DNA from: Bacillus pumilus
Lineage (GTDB): Bacteria > Bacillota > Bacilli > Bacillales > Bacillaceae
Assembly (NCBI RefSeq): GCF_900186955.1
Contig: NZ_LT906438.1
Coordinates: 2,170,001-2,234,000, forward strand
Length of the DNA stretch: 64,000 nt
Direction of reading: 5' to 3'
A program made the translations under genes and the position numbers. Under the pieces are notes generated by a model. The model saw nothing but the letters and a program-made list of their open reading frames with translations. It made no database searches and had not been told where the DNA came from. Of the stretch, positions 38,180 to 48,703 are shown piece after piece. How positions within the stretch are numbered: position 1 is the first letter of the stretch; each line of letters starts with the position of its first letter.

Positions 38180-39136
38180 ATGTCCAATCAAACAAAACCT
38201 CCAGCATATGGAGGGCAGGCAGTTGTCGAAGGTGTCATGTTCGGAGGTAAAAAGAACTATGTGACAGCGATTCGGCGTAAGGATCAGTCCATTGAGTTTT
38301 TAAAGCTTCCCCGGACCTCCAATAAACGAACCGCCTTTCTCAAGAAAATCCCCTTTGTCAGGGGTGTTGCTGCACTTGTTGAAGCAAGCGCAAATGGCAG
38401 TAAGCACTTGAACTTCTCCAGCGAGCGCTATGACTTAGATCCTTCAGAAGATCATACTCTTGAAAAAGAACAAAAAAGCTCGAAATTATCTATGATTTTC
38501 GGCATTGCTGTGATCGGAGTTCTCTCTCTTCTCTTTAGTAAATTTGTCTTTACCCTAGTACCTGTCTTTTTAGCTGAACTTGTGCGGCCCGTCTTTTCAG
38601 GGAATTTCGCACAAATCGCAGTGGAAACATTCTTTAAACTGGTCCTGTTATTAGGCTATATTTACTTTATTTCCATGACCCCTTTAATTAAAAGGGTATT
38701 TCAATATCATGGCGCAGAACATAAAGTCATAAACTGCTATGAACAGAATCTTGACATCACAGTGGAAAATGTCCAAAAACAATCACGGCTTCATTATCGA
38801 TGCGGTAGCAGCTTTATTTTATTCACTGTCATTGTCGGAATGTTCGTCTATTTACTCGTACCGACAGATCCTTTATGGGTGAGAGTTCTGAATCGCTTGG
38901 CGCTCATTCCGGTTGTTCTCGGCATTTCATTTGAAGTGCTTCAGCTTACGAACAAACTCCGAGAAGTGCCTGTGCTGAAAGCGCTTGGCTATCCTGGCCT
39001 TTGGCTGCAATTGCTCACAACAAAAGAACCCTCTGACGATCAAGTCGAGGTAGCCATTGCAAGTTTTAATGAACTTCTTCGTTTAGAGGAAGCATCTGAG
39101 AAACAAGCGTCAGATTCTGCTCATCAAGTGATCTAA
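38180..39136 (+). CDS. yqhQ: DUF1385 membrane protein YqhQ
   Basis: 318 residues. The family marker PPAYGGQAVVEGVMFGG opens the protein and YHGAEHKVINCYE lies in the middle, with about four membrane segments between 100 and 275. Its N-terminal name in databases (metal-dependent enzyme) is speculative. ATG at 38180 after AGGCAGGTTG. It leads a two-gene unit with yqhP. Confidence 0.88.
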   Translation: MSNQTKPPAYGGQAVVEGVMFGGKKNYVTAIRRKDQSIEFLKLPRTSNKRTAFLKKIPFVRGVAALVEASANGSKHLNFSSERYDLDPSEDHTLEKEQKSSKLSMIFGIAVIGVLSLLFSKFVFTLVPVFLAELVRPVFSGNFAQIAVETFFKLVLLLGYIYFISMTPLIKRVFQYHGAEHKVINCYEQNLDITVENVQKQSRLHYRCGSSFILFTVIVGMFVYLLVPTDPLWVRVLNRLALIPVVLGISFEVLQLTNKLREVPVLKALGYPGLWLQLLTTKEPSDDQVEVAIASFNELLRLEEASEKQASDSAHQVI

Positions 39137-39174
39137 CTTATAAATCCGGTAAATTCCTTCGGAGGTGGACAGTT

Positions 39175-39570
39175 ATGAATCGCCGAGTACATCCTGCTTT
39201 TACCATTATTTTCGCTTTAGGTGTTTTGGGATTTGTGTATTTACTCACAACGAATCCAGGCAGACTTTTTACAATGCTGCTATCAGTTGTGATCATTGGA
39301 GCGGTTATGTTTTTCCTATTTAGATGGCTGATGAATCGAAGAACTGGAACAGAAGGCAATCTTTATCGTAAAGCAGTCAAACAATCAAAACGTCGCTACC
39401 AGCAGCCTAAACCAAAAACGAAAAGCCAGATGAAAAATCGGGTCACTCATTTGCGAAGCGTGCCGACTGACCACAAGTCTAAGCCCGTCCTTCTCAAAAA
39501 GAAAAGCCAAACACAGTTAACTGTGATTGAAGGCAAGAAAAACAAAAAGAAGAATCGCGCTTTGTTTTAA
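39175..39570 (+). CDS. yqhP: YqhP, two-span membrane protein with basic tail
   Basis: 131 residues: two membrane segments (about 8-27 and 33-54) and a long, very basic, probably disordered tail with many Lys/Arg/Gln. It matches the SA1362-like family. No known function. ATG after GGAGGTGGACAGTT. Its end overlaps the convergent yqhO by four bases. Confidence 0.87.
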   Translation: MNRRVHPAFTIIFALGVLGFVYLLTTNPGRLFTMLLSVVIIGAVMFFLFRWLMNRRTGTEGNLYRKAVKQSKRRYQQPKPKTKSQMKNRVTHLRSVPTDHKSKPVLLKKKSQTQLTVIEGKKNKKKNRALF

Positions 39571-40442
39571 AATGTCCAGCTTTTTAAAAATTGCTCGGCC
39601 TTCTGTCTGCCTAGATCGACGAGCGCCTTTTTCTTTTCTGTCATCAGCTGAAAATCAGTGGCAATGACGTGTTCTACTGGAATAAAAATAACATGACGTT
39701 CGTGTTTTGTGGCAATGTGTCTTTCGTCATGAGCACCACGCATCGTTTCAAAAAGAGCGCCAAACAGTTCAAACGCATTGCGGATGGAGTGTTGAGGGCG
39801 TTCTTTTTCGTTTGGGGTTAATGTGACACCGACGAATGGTCTTTTTTTCTCTTCGGCAAACAACCAAATTGGAAAATTGCTAAGCACGCCTCCATCCACA
39901 ATGGTACAAATGCCTTTCGATGACTTTAGTTTGACAGGCTCGAAAAAATACGGCAGACTGCAACTCATCCGGATTGCCCTTGCAACAGAAAAGCGCTCTG
40001 GATTTAAACCGTATGAAGGAAGGTCGTCTGGCAGAACGAGGATTTTCCCATTTGTTAAATCAGAGGCAACAATTTTCAGCGAATCTTTTTTGAGATCCCC
40101 AAATACGGTGACCCCCTTTCGTTTCAACACATCTGTCAGCCATTTTTCCAGCCGGTCGCCTTTGTACAGACCGAGGCGCCAGTAAATGGAGACCCACCTA
40201 AGCATTTTAAACGGAATGAATTGACATCTCCTATCAAGCAAGTGATGTTCATCCATTTCATCTAAAAGCTCCCGAATCTCCTGACTTGTAAAGCCTGCTG
40301 CGATGAGTGAAGCAATGATCGCTCCAGCACTTGTACCAGCAAGGCGGACAAATTGATATCCTCTTGCTTCAAGCGCTTCATAGGCACCCGCAAGTGCTGC
40401 CCCTTTAATGCCTCCACCTGAGAACACACCATCTATCTTCAT
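39567..40442 (-). CDS. yqhO: Patatin-like phospholipase YqhO
   Basis: About 291 residues with the patatin catalytic elements: oxyanion loop FSGGGIKGAALAG, nucleophile elbow GTSAG (Ser), and the catalytic Asp in VDGGVLSNFP. No signal peptide. It should hydrolyse acyl esters of lipids; the natural substrate is unknown. ATG at 40442 lies seven bases after AAAGGGGG; TTG at 40445 is less likely. Confidence 0.9.
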   Translation of the reverse strand: MKIDGVFSGGGIKGAALAGAYEALEARGYQFVRLAGTSAGAIIASLIAAGFTSQEIRELLDEMDEHHLLDRRCQFIPFKMLRWVSIYWRLGLYKGDRLEKWLTDVLKRKGVTVFGDLKKDSLKIVASDLTNGKILVLPDDLPSYGLNPERFSVARAIRMSCSLPYFFEPVKLKSSKGICTIVDGGVLSNFPIWLFAEEKKRPFVGVTLTPNEKERPQHSIRNAFELFGALFETMRGAHDERHIATKHERHVIFIPVEHVIATDFQLMTEKKKALVDLGRQKAEQFLKSWTF

Positions 40443-40511
40443 CAAGGAGCCCCCTTTGATATCACGCTATTAATAGTGTAAGAGCATATGCTTTCAATTA
40501 GAACTTTAATC

Positions 40512-40544
40512 AAAAAGGACACCCTCTGCATGGGTGTCCTTTTT
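40512..40544 (-). terminator. Terminator of mntR
   Basis: Perfect 13-base stem AAAAAGGACACCC / GGGTGTCCTTTTT immediately after the mntR stop. Confidence 0.92.
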
Positions 40545-40545
40545 C

Positions 40546-40980
40546 TTAAGATTCTTGATTTGTTTGTTCGTTTTTCTTTTGAATCGCTTTCAGCTGAACA
40601 GATCGCTCGTCGTTTTCTTCAAAGAATTGAACGAGATCGCCGATGCGGTCAATGCTGTTCCAGCTGAGATGATGTTCAATGCCTTCTACATCATCATAAA
40701 TTTTCTCTTCGTCTACACCAATGATTCTTAAAAATTGCTCTAGCAGTTCATGTCTGTATACGAGACGTTTTCCAATTTTTTTGCCTTTCGGGGTTAAAAT
40801 TAGACCACGATACTTCTCATAAATGAGGTATTCATCTTTATCTAGCTTCTGAACCATTTTTGTTACAGAGGAGGGATGGACAGCGAGTGCTTCTGCAATA
40901 TCAGAGACTCTGGCATATCCTTTTTCTTCTATCAGCATATATATTTGTTCAATGTAATCTTCCATACTAGGTGTAGTCAT
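40546..40980 (-). CDS. mntR: Manganese-responsive repressor MntR
   Basis: 144 residues, DtxR family. A winged-helix domain ([17 protein letters not shown]) and a dimerisation domain with Mn ligands recognisable as D8, E11, His in [10 protein letters not shown] and the EGIEHHLS cluster. It represses the Mn(II) uptake genes mntH and mntABCD when Mn is bound. Nearly identical to the B. subtilis protein over residues 1-115, with a divergent Gln/Lys-rich tail. ATG after GGAGGGGTTTT. Confidence 0.96.
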   Translation of the reverse strand: MTTPSMEDYIEQIYMLIEEKGYARVSDIAEALAVHPSSVTKMVQKLDKDEYLIYEKYRGLILTPKGKKIGKRLVYRHELLEQFLRIIGVDEEKIYDDVEGIEHHLSWNSIDRIGDLVQFFEENDERSVQLKAIQKKNEQTNQES

Positions 40981-41065
40981 AAAACCCCTCCATAATGCAC
41001 CTTTACTTAATAATCATAACAATTCTACACCATCGCCCTTTAAAAAACAAGGAGTGTCCTTTGTC

Positions 41066-41902
41066 CTAACGCTTGTAATTCCACTCGTCTGAGGCATATT
41101 TCGTTTTGGCAAGATGGTGGACAAATGCTAACTCTTCATCTGTCAGCTCATAAGGCACAAGCTCAATATTTAATCCTTTTTCAAATCCTCGTTTAAACGC
41201 CACACGCGCATCGTCTATTGTACAAGTTCGGTCTGAGATTTCATTGATGGCGACCGCTTTGTTTTTAAAGCTTCTCTGCATCCGCTCTCTCACACGGTCG
41301 TTTGGATAAAGAAATAAATCGAACAGTTTGTCCTCATCAAGATCAATTAAGATGGAGCCGTGCTGGAGGATCACTCCTTTTTGTCTCGTTTGAGCACTGC
41401 CTGCTACCTTTCTGCCTTCTACGACAAGCTCGTACCAGGAAGGGGCATCAAAGCATACAGACGATCTTGGATTTTTTAAGCTTTCTTTTTCTTTATCTGT
41501 TCGAGGAATGGCAAAATACGCATCGAGTCCCAGTTCTTTAAAGCCCTCTAAAATGCCTTCTGAAATGACGCGGTACGCCTCTGTCACCGTCGCCGGCATT
41601 TCTGGATGTTCCTCTGACACAATCACGCTGTAGGTCAGCTCCTGATCATGAAGAACCCCACGCCCTCCAGTTGGTCTGCGGACAAACCCAAGGCCATAGC
41701 GCTCGACTGCTTCCATGTTAATTTCTTTTTCAACATGCTGAAAATACCCAACAGACAATGTCGCAGGATTCCATCCATAAAAGCGGATGACAGGCGGGAT
41801 CAGCTTCTCACTATGCCAATAAAGCAAGGCTTCATCCATTGCCATGTTAAAGGCAGGGTCTTGATTTCCTGTATCAATGAAACACCATTTCTCTTTTTGC
41901 AT
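41066..41902 (-). CDS. lipM: Octanoyltransferase LipM
   Basis: 278 residues of the BPL/LPL fold. Conserved [18 protein letters not shown] near residue 75 and the active-site Cys in [15 protein letters not shown]. It moves octanoate from ACP to the glycine-cleavage H protein GcvH in lipoic acid synthesis. That ties it to the gcv genes just to the right and to the lipoylated BkdB in this window. ATG after AGAAGGGATTTTTAT. Confidence 0.93.
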   Translation of the reverse strand: MQKEKWCFIDTGNQDPAFNMAMDEALLYWHSEKLIPPVIRFYGWNPATLSVGYFQHVEKEINMEAVERYGLGFVRRPTGGRGVLHDQELTYSVIVSEEHPEMPATVTEAYRVISEGILEGFKELGLDAYFAIPRTDKEKESLKNPRSSVCFDAPSWYELVVEGRKVAGSAQTRQKGVILQHGSILIDLDEDKLFDLFLYPNDRVRERMQRSFKNKAVAINEISDRTCTIDDARVAFKRGFEKGLNIELVPYELTDEELAFVHHLAKTKYASDEWNYKR

Positions 41903-42116
41903 ATAAAAATCCCTTCTCTTTTACGTAGTCAATGTTAGATGATGGTCATGACCACCGATATTCTCTCTCCATCAGTCTATCAAATAGGGAACGAATTGAA
42001 AATAATTCTTACCATTTATGATGACAAGTTTCTTTTGCTTTACTATAATAGTATTTGTCTAAAACGTACCATCAGACAGGCCACTGTGCTGATGCTCAAG
42101 AAGGAGTCGAGTTGTA

Positions 42117-42503
42117 TTGTCAATGTTCAACTATATCGTCCTCTCACTTTGTGGACTTTTCGTTCTTTATTCTGTCGGCAGCTACATTTATCAGCAGCGT
42201 ATTATGAAAACGCTGACGGAAGAAGAATTTATTAAAGGTTACCGCAAAGCTCAACTCATTGATGTGAGAGAGCCAAATGAGTTTGATGGCGGACATATTT
42301 TAGGGGCAAGAAACATCCCCCTTTCCCAGCTAAAGCAGCGCAAAAATGAAATTCGTCCTGACAAGCCTGTTTATCTTTATTGCCAAAACAATTTGAGAAG
42401 CGGAAAAGCAGCGCAAACGTTACGTAAAAACGGCTGTCGTGAGATTTATAATTTAAAAGGCGGCTTTAAAAAATGGGGCGGCCGCATTAAAACGAAGAAC
42501 TAA
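42117..42503 (+). CDS. yqhL: Membrane-anchored rhodanese-domain protein YqhL
   Basis: 128 residues: an N-terminal membrane anchor (about 4-24) and a rhodanese domain (ROQLIDVREPNEF-type DVREPNEFDGGHILGARNIP) with the active-site loop YCQNNLRSGK containing Cys. Probably a sulfurtransferase on the cytoplasmic side of the membrane. The start is ambiguous: TTG at 42117 is ten bases after AAGGAG, ATG at 42123 is sixteen. Confidence 0.87.
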   Translation: MSMFNYIVLSLCGLFVLYSVGSYIYQQRIMKTLTEEEFIKGYRKAQLIDVREPNEFDGGHILGARNIPLSQLKQRKNEIRPDKPVYLYCQNNLRSGKAAQTLRKNGCREIYNLKGGFKKWGGRIKTKN

Positions 42504-42504
42504 C

Positions 42505-42543
42505 AAAAAAGACTCTGGGAGCATGATCCCCTGAGTCTTTTTT
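42505..42543. terminator. Bidirectional terminator between yqhL and gcvPB
   Basis: AAAAAAGACTC / GAGTCTTTTTT with an inner GGGA / TCCC stem, between convergent stops. Confidence 0.92.
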
Positions 42544-42545
42544 CT

Positions 42546-44003
42546 TTATCTTTCAAAAACGAGAACTGGATTCCGGGCAGCCTTTGTTTCGTCCATTCGT
42601 TTGACGACCGTTGTATGCGGCGCTTCCTGCACGACTTCTGGATTCTCTTCCGCTTCTTTTGCAATCTGAATCATCGCTTCGATAAAGGCATCAAGTGTTT
42701 CTTTTGATTCTGTTTCAGTTGGTTCAATCATGATGCATTCCTCTACATTGAGCGGGAAGTAGATCGTTGGCGGATGATAGCCAAAATCAAGTAATCGCTT
42801 GGCAATATCCAGTGTGCGTACACCTAATTTTTTCTGACGTTTACCTGAAAGGACAAATTCATGCTTACAGTGACGGTCAAATGGCAAATCGAAATGAGTA
42901 CTTAAGCGGCGCATCATATAGTTCGCATTTAACACGGCATTATCAGTGACAGCCTTTAAGCCGTCTGGGCCCATAGAGCGAATATACGCATATGCTCTGA
43001 CGTTAATGCCGAAGTTACCATAGAACGGCTTCACTCGGCCAATTGATTCTGGTCGATCATCATCGAAGTAAAAGCGGCCTTCTTTCTTCACAAGCACCGG
43101 CTTTGGCAAGTACGGAATCAAATCCTTTTTTACGCCTACAGGACCTGAACCAGGGCCTCCGCCTCCATGTGGACCTGTAAAGGTTTTATGAAGATTTAAG
43201 TGAACGACATCAAATCCCATATCCCCCGGTCTTGCTCTGCTCAAAACGGCATTCAAGTTCGCTCCATCATAATAAAGCTTGCCACCAGCTCCGTGAACGA
43301 CTTCAGCCATTTCTAAAATATTTTCTTCGAATAGGCCGAGTGTATTCGGATTCGTCAGCATTAAAGCCGCAGTTTCTTCATTGACAACACGGCGCAGGTC
43401 CTCTAAATCAACAAGCCCATTCTCATCAGATGCGACGGTAATGGTTTCAAACCCAGCCACTGTCGCAGATGCTGGGTTCGTTCCATGAGCAGAATCCGGC
43501 ACAATGACTTTTGTTCGTTTATGATCTCCTCTTGCTTCATGGTACGCACGGATCATCATGAGTCCTGTCCATTCCCCGTGTGCCCCTGCCGCAGGCTGTA
43601 ATGTCACAGCGTCCATCCCCGTAATTTCTTCAAGATGATCACCTAGATCATACAGCAATTCTAATGCTCCCTGCACAGTGTCTGCCTCTTGTAGTGGATG
43701 GACTTGCGCGAAGCCTGCAAGGCGTGCAACCTTTTCATTAATCTTTGGATTATATTTCATTGTACAAGAGCCAAGAGGATAAAATCCGGAATCGACCCCG
43801 TGATTACGTCTTGATAATGCTGTATAATGACGCATAATATCAAGCTCAGATACTTCAGGAAGCTCAGCATCATCATGACGGATATACGTGTCATCAAATA
43901 AAGCTGGGATCTCCTGTTCAGGTACATCTAAATCAGGCAGGCTATAACCAATTCTTCCTTCTTTGGATAATTCAAAAATAAGCGGCTGATCTTGTTTATT
44001 CAT
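42546..44003 (-). CDS. gcvPB: Glycine dehydrogenase (decarboxylating) subunit 2
   Basis: 485 residues. Pyridoxal-phosphate Lys in [20 protein letters not shown]; family segments [18 protein letters not shown] and [19 protein letters not shown] are intact. With GcvPA it forms the P protein that decarboxylates glycine onto lipoyl-GcvH. Its start overlaps gcvPA by eight bases. Last gene of the operon. Confidence 0.96.
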   Translation of the reverse strand: MNKQDQPLIFELSKEGRIGYSLPDLDVPEQEIPALFDDTYIRHDDAELPEVSELDIMRHYTALSRRNHGVDSGFYPLGSCTMKYNPKINEKVARLAGFAQVHPLQEADTVQGALELLYDLGDHLEEITGMDAVTLQPAAGAHGEWTGLMMIRAYHEARGDHKRTKVIVPDSAHGTNPASATVAGFETITVASDENGLVDLEDLRRVVNEETAALMLTNPNTLGLFEENILEMAEVVHGAGGKLYYDGANLNAVLSRARPGDMGFDVVHLNLHKTFTGPHGGGGPGSGPVGVKKDLIPYLPKPVLVKKEGRFYFDDDRPESIGRVKPFYGNFGINVRAYAYIRSMGPDGLKAVTDNAVLNANYMMRRLSTHFDLPFDRHCKHEFVLSGKRQKKLGVRTLDIAKRLLDFGYHPPTIYFPLNVEECIMIEPTETESKETLDAFIEAMIQIAKEAEENPEVVQEAPHTTVVKRMDETKAARNPVLVFER

Positions 44004-45342
44004 GGCGATCCCCCAATTCCTTCATGAACGTATCAATTTCTTCTTTCGTTCTTAGCTCTGTCACGGCGACAAGCATGTGATGTTGAAGCTCTGGGAAGTC
44101 TCTCCCTAAGTCATAGCCGCCGATGATTCCTTTTTCAAGCAATCGTTTATTGGCTTCTTTTACAGGTTCTTGTAATTTGATGACAAATTCATTGAAATGG
44201 GCCCCTTCTACATCAGCAAGCAGTCCATATGCTTTTGCCTGCGTCTTCGCATAGTGGGCTTTTTGTACGTTTTGATACGCAATGTCTTTGATGCCTGTTT
44301 TTCCGAGTGCTGTCATGGCAACGGAAGCGGCTAATGCATTTAATGCCTGATTCGAACAAATATTGGACGTCGCTTTATCTCTCCGAATATGCTGCTCACG
44401 CGCTTGAAGGGTTAGTACAAACCCACGAACACCATTTTCGTCTTCTGTCTGCCCGACTAAACGACCTGGCACTTTTCGCATCAACTTTTTCGTCACAGCA
44501 AAATATCCGCAATGCGGCCCGCCAAACGCTGCTGGAATACCAAACGGCTGTGCATCACCAACGACAATGTCTGCTCCAAGTTTTCCTGGCGGCGTCAGTA
44601 ACCCGAGTGCAAGTGGATTACTAGAGACAACGAACAGACTTTTCCCTTTATGCGCAATAGGTTCAATGTCTTTTAACGGTTCGACGACACCAAAAAAGTT
44701 TGGATATTGCACAAGAACTGCTGCTGTATCTTCGCAGACAGCCTTTTCTAATGCTGCTAGGTCCGTCTGCCCTTTTTTCGCAGGCACTTCAACAACTTCG
44801 ATGTGCTGTCCTTTGGCGTATGTTTTTAGCACGGCTCTTGCTTCAGGGTGAACCGTTTCAGAAACAACCACTTTTTTCTTTTTTGTATGTCCAGCAGCTA
44901 GCATTGCCGCTTCAGCTAATGCTGTCCCGCCATCATACATCGAGGAGTTAGCAAGATCCATACCTGTCAGCTCAGCAATCATTGTTTGAAATTCAAAAAT
45001 GGCTTGTAGTTCACCTTGCGAAATCTCCGGCTGATAAGGTGTGTATGCTGTATAAAATTCAGAACGTGAGATGACATGATCCACAATGACAGGCTGGTAA
45101 TGATCATATACACCGGCACCAAGAAACGATGCATAGGAGACCGTATCTTTATTCTTTGCAGCTAATCGGGATAATTCCCTTACAAGCTCTGTTTCAGATG
45201 CGGCTGCTTTAATGTTGTATGCTCCTTTAAATCTCACTTTTTCTGGGATATCTGAAAAAAGCTCATCAATCGACTGAACGCCGATGACATCCAGCATTTC
45301 TTTTTGATCTTGCTCGGTTTGCGGCAAATACCTATGCTTCAT
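43996..45342 (-). CDS. gcvPA: Glycine dehydrogenase (decarboxylating) subunit 1
   Basis: 448 residues, the N-terminal half of the split P protein. Motifs [20 protein letters not shown] and [16 protein letters not shown] are typical. It partners GcvPB. 16 bases after gcvT and overlapping gcvPB. ATG after GAGGGGGAATAGAGG. Confidence 0.96.
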   Translation of the reverse strand: MKHRYLPQTEQDQKEMLDVIGVQSIDELFSDIPEKVRFKGAYNIKAAASETELVRELSRLAAKNKDTVSYASFLGAGVYDHYQPVIVDHVISRSEFYTAYTPYQPEISQGELQAIFEFQTMIAELTGMDLANSSMYDGGTALAEAAMLAAGHTKKKKVVVSETVHPEARAVLKTYAKGQHIEVVEVPAKKGQTDLAALEKAVCEDTAAVLVQYPNFFGVVEPLKDIEPIAHKGKSLFVVSSNPLALGLLTPPGKLGADIVVGDAQPFGIPAAFGGPHCGYFAVTKKLMRKVPGRLVGQTEDENGVRGFVLTLQAREQHIRRDKATSNICSNQALNALAASVAMTALGKTGIKDIAYQNVQKAHYAKTQAKAYGLLADVEGAHFNEFVIKLQEPVKEANKRLLEKGIIGGYDLGRDFPELQHHMLVAVTELRTKEEIDTFMKELGDRHE

Positions 45343-45358
45343 CCTCTATTCCCCCTCG

Positions 45359-46456
45359 TTATTTGGCTCTTTTATAAAATGGTGTTGCGACGATTTTCGC
45401 TTTTAGACGTTTTTTGCGAACTTGTACTTCTATCTCTGTTCCAAGCTGCGCCTGAGAAGATTCAATTAAAGCAAGCCCGACATTTTTCTTTAATGTTGGG
45501 GACTGTGTGCCCGTTGTGACTACCCCAATCTGCTTTTCTCCTGAAAAGACCGGATAGTCTGTGCGCGGAATCCCTTTATCTATCATTTCAATGCCGACAA
45601 GCTTTCGCTTCGGCCCTTCTTCTTTTTGCTTCTTGAGCGCTTCTTTGCCAATAAAATTGGCTTCTTTATCCGTTTTGACAGCAAAGCCAATCCCGCCTTC
45701 TAATGGAGAGATATCCTTTGATAGCTCCTGCCCATAAAGCGGAAGTCTTGCTTCAAATCTCAAGGTGTCACGTGCACCGAGCCCGCACGGTATTAATCCT
45801 TTTGGTGCGCCTGCTTTTAATAAAGCCGACCAAATGTGGACCGCATCTTCTGACTGGCAATAGATTTCAAAGCCGTCTTCTCCTGTGTAGCCAGTTCTTG
45901 AAACAAGCACCTCTTTTTGAGCAACCTCAGCTCTTGATAAAAATGTAAATGGCTTGAGCGATGTCACTTCTTCATCCGCCACATCTTTCATGATGTCAGC
46001 GGCAAGAGGTCCTTGAAGGGCTAGCAAGGCGATTTGATCAGAGACATTTTGGATCAATACGTCGTTCTCACCTTGATGCTGAAGCAGCCACTCCACATCT
46101 TTTTCGATATTTGATGCATTAATGACAAGCAAATAATCGTTCTTTTCTTTTTGGTAGACGAGCAGATCATCCACTGTCCCGCCATCTTCATAGCACATGG
46201 CTGTATATAGTGCCTTGCCGTCTGTCAGCTTAGACACATCATTGGTTAATAACCTTTGTAAAAAAGGAAGGGCATCTTGACCTTTGATTTCCACCTCACC
46301 CATGTGAGACACATCAAAAAGCCCTGCCTTTGTTCGAACAGCTTCGTGCTCTTCTTTAATGGAAGAAAATTGGACAGGTAATTCCCAGCCCCCGAAGTCA
46401 ATGGTTTTTGCGCCAAACGTTTCATACGCATGAAAAAGCGGTGTTCGTTTCAACAT
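45359..46456 (-). CDS. gcvT: Aminomethyltransferase (glycine cleavage T protein)
   Basis: 365 residues. Folate-binding regions [26 protein letters not shown] and [18 protein letters not shown]. It transfers the methylene group from the aminomethyl-lipoyl arm of GcvH to tetrahydrofolate. The ATG at 46456 lies about eight bases after GGGGG; a TTG one codon upstream is possible. It is controlled by the riboswitch just upstream. Confidence 0.95.
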   Translation of the reverse strand: MLKRTPLFHAYETFGAKTIDFGGWELPVQFSSIKEEHEAVRTKAGLFDVSHMGEVEIKGQDALPFLQRLLTNDVSKLTDGKALYTAMCYEDGGTVDDLLVYQKEKNDYLLVINASNIEKDVEWLLQHQGENDVLIQNVSDQIALLALQGPLAADIMKDVADEEVTSLKPFTFLSRAEVAQKEVLVSRTGYTGEDGFEIYCQSEDAVHIWSALLKAGAPKGLIPCGLGARDTLRFEARLPLYGQELSKDISPLEGGIGFAVKTDKEANFIGKEALKKQKEEGPKRKLVGIEMIDKGIPRTDYPVFSGEKQIGVVTTGTQSPTLKKNVGLALIESSQAQLGTEIEVQVRKKRLKAKIVATPFYKRAK

Positions 46457-46522
46457 CAATCGTTTCCCCCTTTTTTCTTTCAGTGCAGATCACAAGCTGA
46501 ATTTTCAGAAAAAAATCACAGC

Positions 46523-46763
46523 AAAAAAGGACAGAGCGCTCCCTTTTATCAAAAAGAAGTCTCTGTCCTTGCACCTGAAAGTTTACAGCACAACATCATT
46601 GTGCGTTTTCCCCTTTGGTGGTTTGCTAAAAAAACGATGAGCAAACACTCTCCAGAGTTGCGTCCGGTAAGAGTACTTTTGCCTGAGAGATTCACTGAAA
46701 CGAATCAGCTTGCTCCTTCGGCGCCTGCCAGTGCTAAATAACCGCCAAGTCTCTCCCCATACC
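46523..46763 (-). promoter_or_regulatory. Tandem glycine riboswitch of the gcv operon
   Basis: Aptamer 1 (about 46646-46760) has the hallmark segments GGGGAGAGAC, GCGCCGAAGGAGCAAGC, CTCTCAGGCAAAAG and CTCTGGAGAG; aptamer 2 (about 46562-46640) has GGGGAAAACGCACAATG and CTTTCAGGTGCAAGG. The expression platform is the stem GGACAGAG / CTCTGTCC (46529-46536 with 46561-46568) followed by six T: a terminator overlapping the aptamer-2 end. Glycine binding should favour read-through into gcvT, as known for B. subtilis. Confidence 0.95.
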
Positions 46764-47018
46764 ATCATCCGCTCATATTCTTCACATTTATTGGACATAC
46801 TATCAAAATGGGTGACTTATTTGCTAGATCACTTACCAACATCCTACCATTAGAAACGGATGAAGAGCAACAGAAAAATCATTAACATTTTTTAAACAAC
46901 CATTCATTATCGTTCGCTTTTATTCAAATATCTAGTCTTTTCAAGACCTCTTAAAAAATGAAGCGTTTAAATACAGAACAATTTTATCCCCAACCTACTA
47001 GAAAGGCAGGCGACCACA
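46764..47018. other. Intergenic region between the gcv riboswitch and yqhH
   Basis: AT-rich. It should hold the divergent promoters of gcv and yqhH. I could not fix hexamers with confidence and see no gene. Confidence 0.4.
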
Positions 47019-48689
47019 TTGAATATTCAAACGATTTTTGATCAGGATTGGGCAAGTGAATTTCAGCAGCGGCTTGCAGCAGACGGCCCCTGGGCGAACT
47101 GGGAAATGTACCGTTTAGCGACGCAGGTCCAAAAAGTCACAGCCATTGATTCATTTGAAGGACTGCAAGCTCCTGCCCATCTGCCTGCATTCACGCCTTT
47201 AAAACATCAGCTTGAAGTAGCCAGAAGAGTCGTAGAAGAGATGAACGGAAAAGCCATTTTAGCAGATGAAGTGGGACTTGGAAAAACCGTAGAAGCAGGA
47301 CTTATTATCAAAGAATACATGATTCGTGGACTTGCCAAAAAAATTCTCATACTCGTCCCCGCCTCTCTCGTATCTCAATGGGTACAGGAGCTGCGGACGA
47401 AATTTTATATTGATGCTGTCGAACAAAAAAAGAGCTACGTGTGGGAGCAGTGTGACGTCGTGGTTTCCTCCATTGATACAGCCAAAAGGCAGCCGCATCG
47501 AGACACTATTTTATCCATTGCCTACGATATGGTCATTATTGATGAAGCACACAAACTGAAAAACAATAAAACGAAAAACTATGAATTTGTGAGAAATCTA
47601 AATAAGAAATTCTGCTTGCTGCTGACAGCGACGCCTATCCAAAACCGTATTGGAGAAATATTTAATCTTGTCTCCCTTCTGAAGCCAGGTCACCTAGGGA
47701 ATGAACATCAGTTTAAAGATGTCTTTGCCAAAAAGGATTTACAGCTAGAAGACCATGATCGTTTAAAACAGCTTGTGAATAAAGTGATGATTCGTAACCG
47801 AAGGCAAGACACGGGCATTGAGTGGACAAAACGGCATGTCAAAACGATTTCCATTGATTTCTCTCCGACGGAACAAGCATTATATGATGAAATCTGCAAG
47901 CTGAAAGAGAACCCGTCCTATACTAAACACATGTTTTCCATCATGACCTTGGAACGAGAATGCTGTTCAAGTCGCGAGGCGGTCTATATGACAATTAAAA
48001 AAATGCAGGAAGATGAAAAACATATCCTTGGATCCTCTGCTATAGCGCAAATTATGGAGAAAATCAATCAAGTGCAGCAAAACACAAAGGCGCTTGAAGT
48101 CGTTAGGCTTATTCAACAGTTAAATGAAAAAGTCATTATTTTCACCAAATACCGCGCGACACAAATTTATTTACAATGGTTTCTTCAGCAAAATGGCATC
48201 AGCTCCGTTCCTTTTCGGGGCGGCTTTAAGCGGGGCAAAAAGGATTGGATGAAAGATTTATTTAGAGAACGGGCGCAAGTGTTAATTGCTACAGAAGCCG
48301 GCGGCGAAGGAATCAACCTTCAGTTTTGTAACCAAATCATCAACTACGATCTTCCGTGGAACCCGATGCGTTTAGAACAGCGGATTGGACGTATCCACCG
48401 CCTTGGACAAGAGCGAGATGTCCACATTTACAATATGGCAACTAACGGTACCGTTGAGGAACACATCTTAAAGCTTTTATATGAAAAAATTCAGCTGTTT
48501 GAAAACGTCATTGGCGATCTAGATGATATTTTAACGCGAATCGATATCAAAGATGCCGAATCAGAACTGCATCAGATTCTCTTTCAGCACGAATCAGACG
48601 GTGACATGAAAAAGAAATTAACTCAGTTTGCTTCCTATTTAACAGAAGCAAAAACACCGCTTTTAGAAAAAAGACAGCAAGGCTCATAA
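47019..48689 (+). CDS. yqhH: SNF2-family helicase YqhH
   Basis: 556 residues. Superfamily 2 motifs in order: I in LADEVGLGKTVEAGLI, II DEAH (near 180), III LLLTATPIQNR, V ATEAGGEGINLQFCN and VI QRIGRIHRLGQ. It is a RapA/SNF2-like ATPase that probably translocates on double-stranded DNA or remodels protein-DNA complexes. TTG start (47019) eight bases after AAAGGCAGG. It pairs with yqhG, 14 bases downstream. Confidence 0.9.
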   Translation: MNIQTIFDQDWASEFQQRLAADGPWANWEMYRLATQVQKVTAIDSFEGLQAPAHLPAFTPLKHQLEVARRVVEEMNGKAILADEVGLGKTVEAGLIIKEYMIRGLAKKILILVPASLVSQWVQELRTKFYIDAVEQKKSYVWEQCDVVVSSIDTAKRQPHRDTILSIAYDMVIIDEAHKLKNNKTKNYEFVRNLNKKFCLLLTATPIQNRIGEIFNLVSLLKPGHLGNEHQFKDVFAKKDLQLEDHDRLKQLVNKVMIRNRRQDTGIEWTKRHVKTISIDFSPTEQALYDEICKLKENPSYTKHMFSIMTLERECCSSREAVYMTIKKMQEDEKHILGSSAIAQIMEKINQVQQNTKALEVVRLIQQLNEKVIIFTKYRATQIYLQWFLQQNGISSVPFRGGFKRGKKDWMKDLFRERAQVLIATEAGGEGINLQFCNQIINYDLPWNPMRLEQRIGRIHRLGQERDVHIYNMATNGTVEEHILKLLYEKIQLFENVIGDLDDILTRIDIKDAESELHQILFQHESDGDMKKKLTQFASYLTEAKTPLLEKRQQGS

Positions 48690-48703
48690 AGGAGAGTTGA
48701 TCA

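Noticed and set aside
39823..40185. 120-codon plus-strand frame inside yqhO
   Set aside because: It is antisense to the patatin catalytic domain and lacks a ribosome site.
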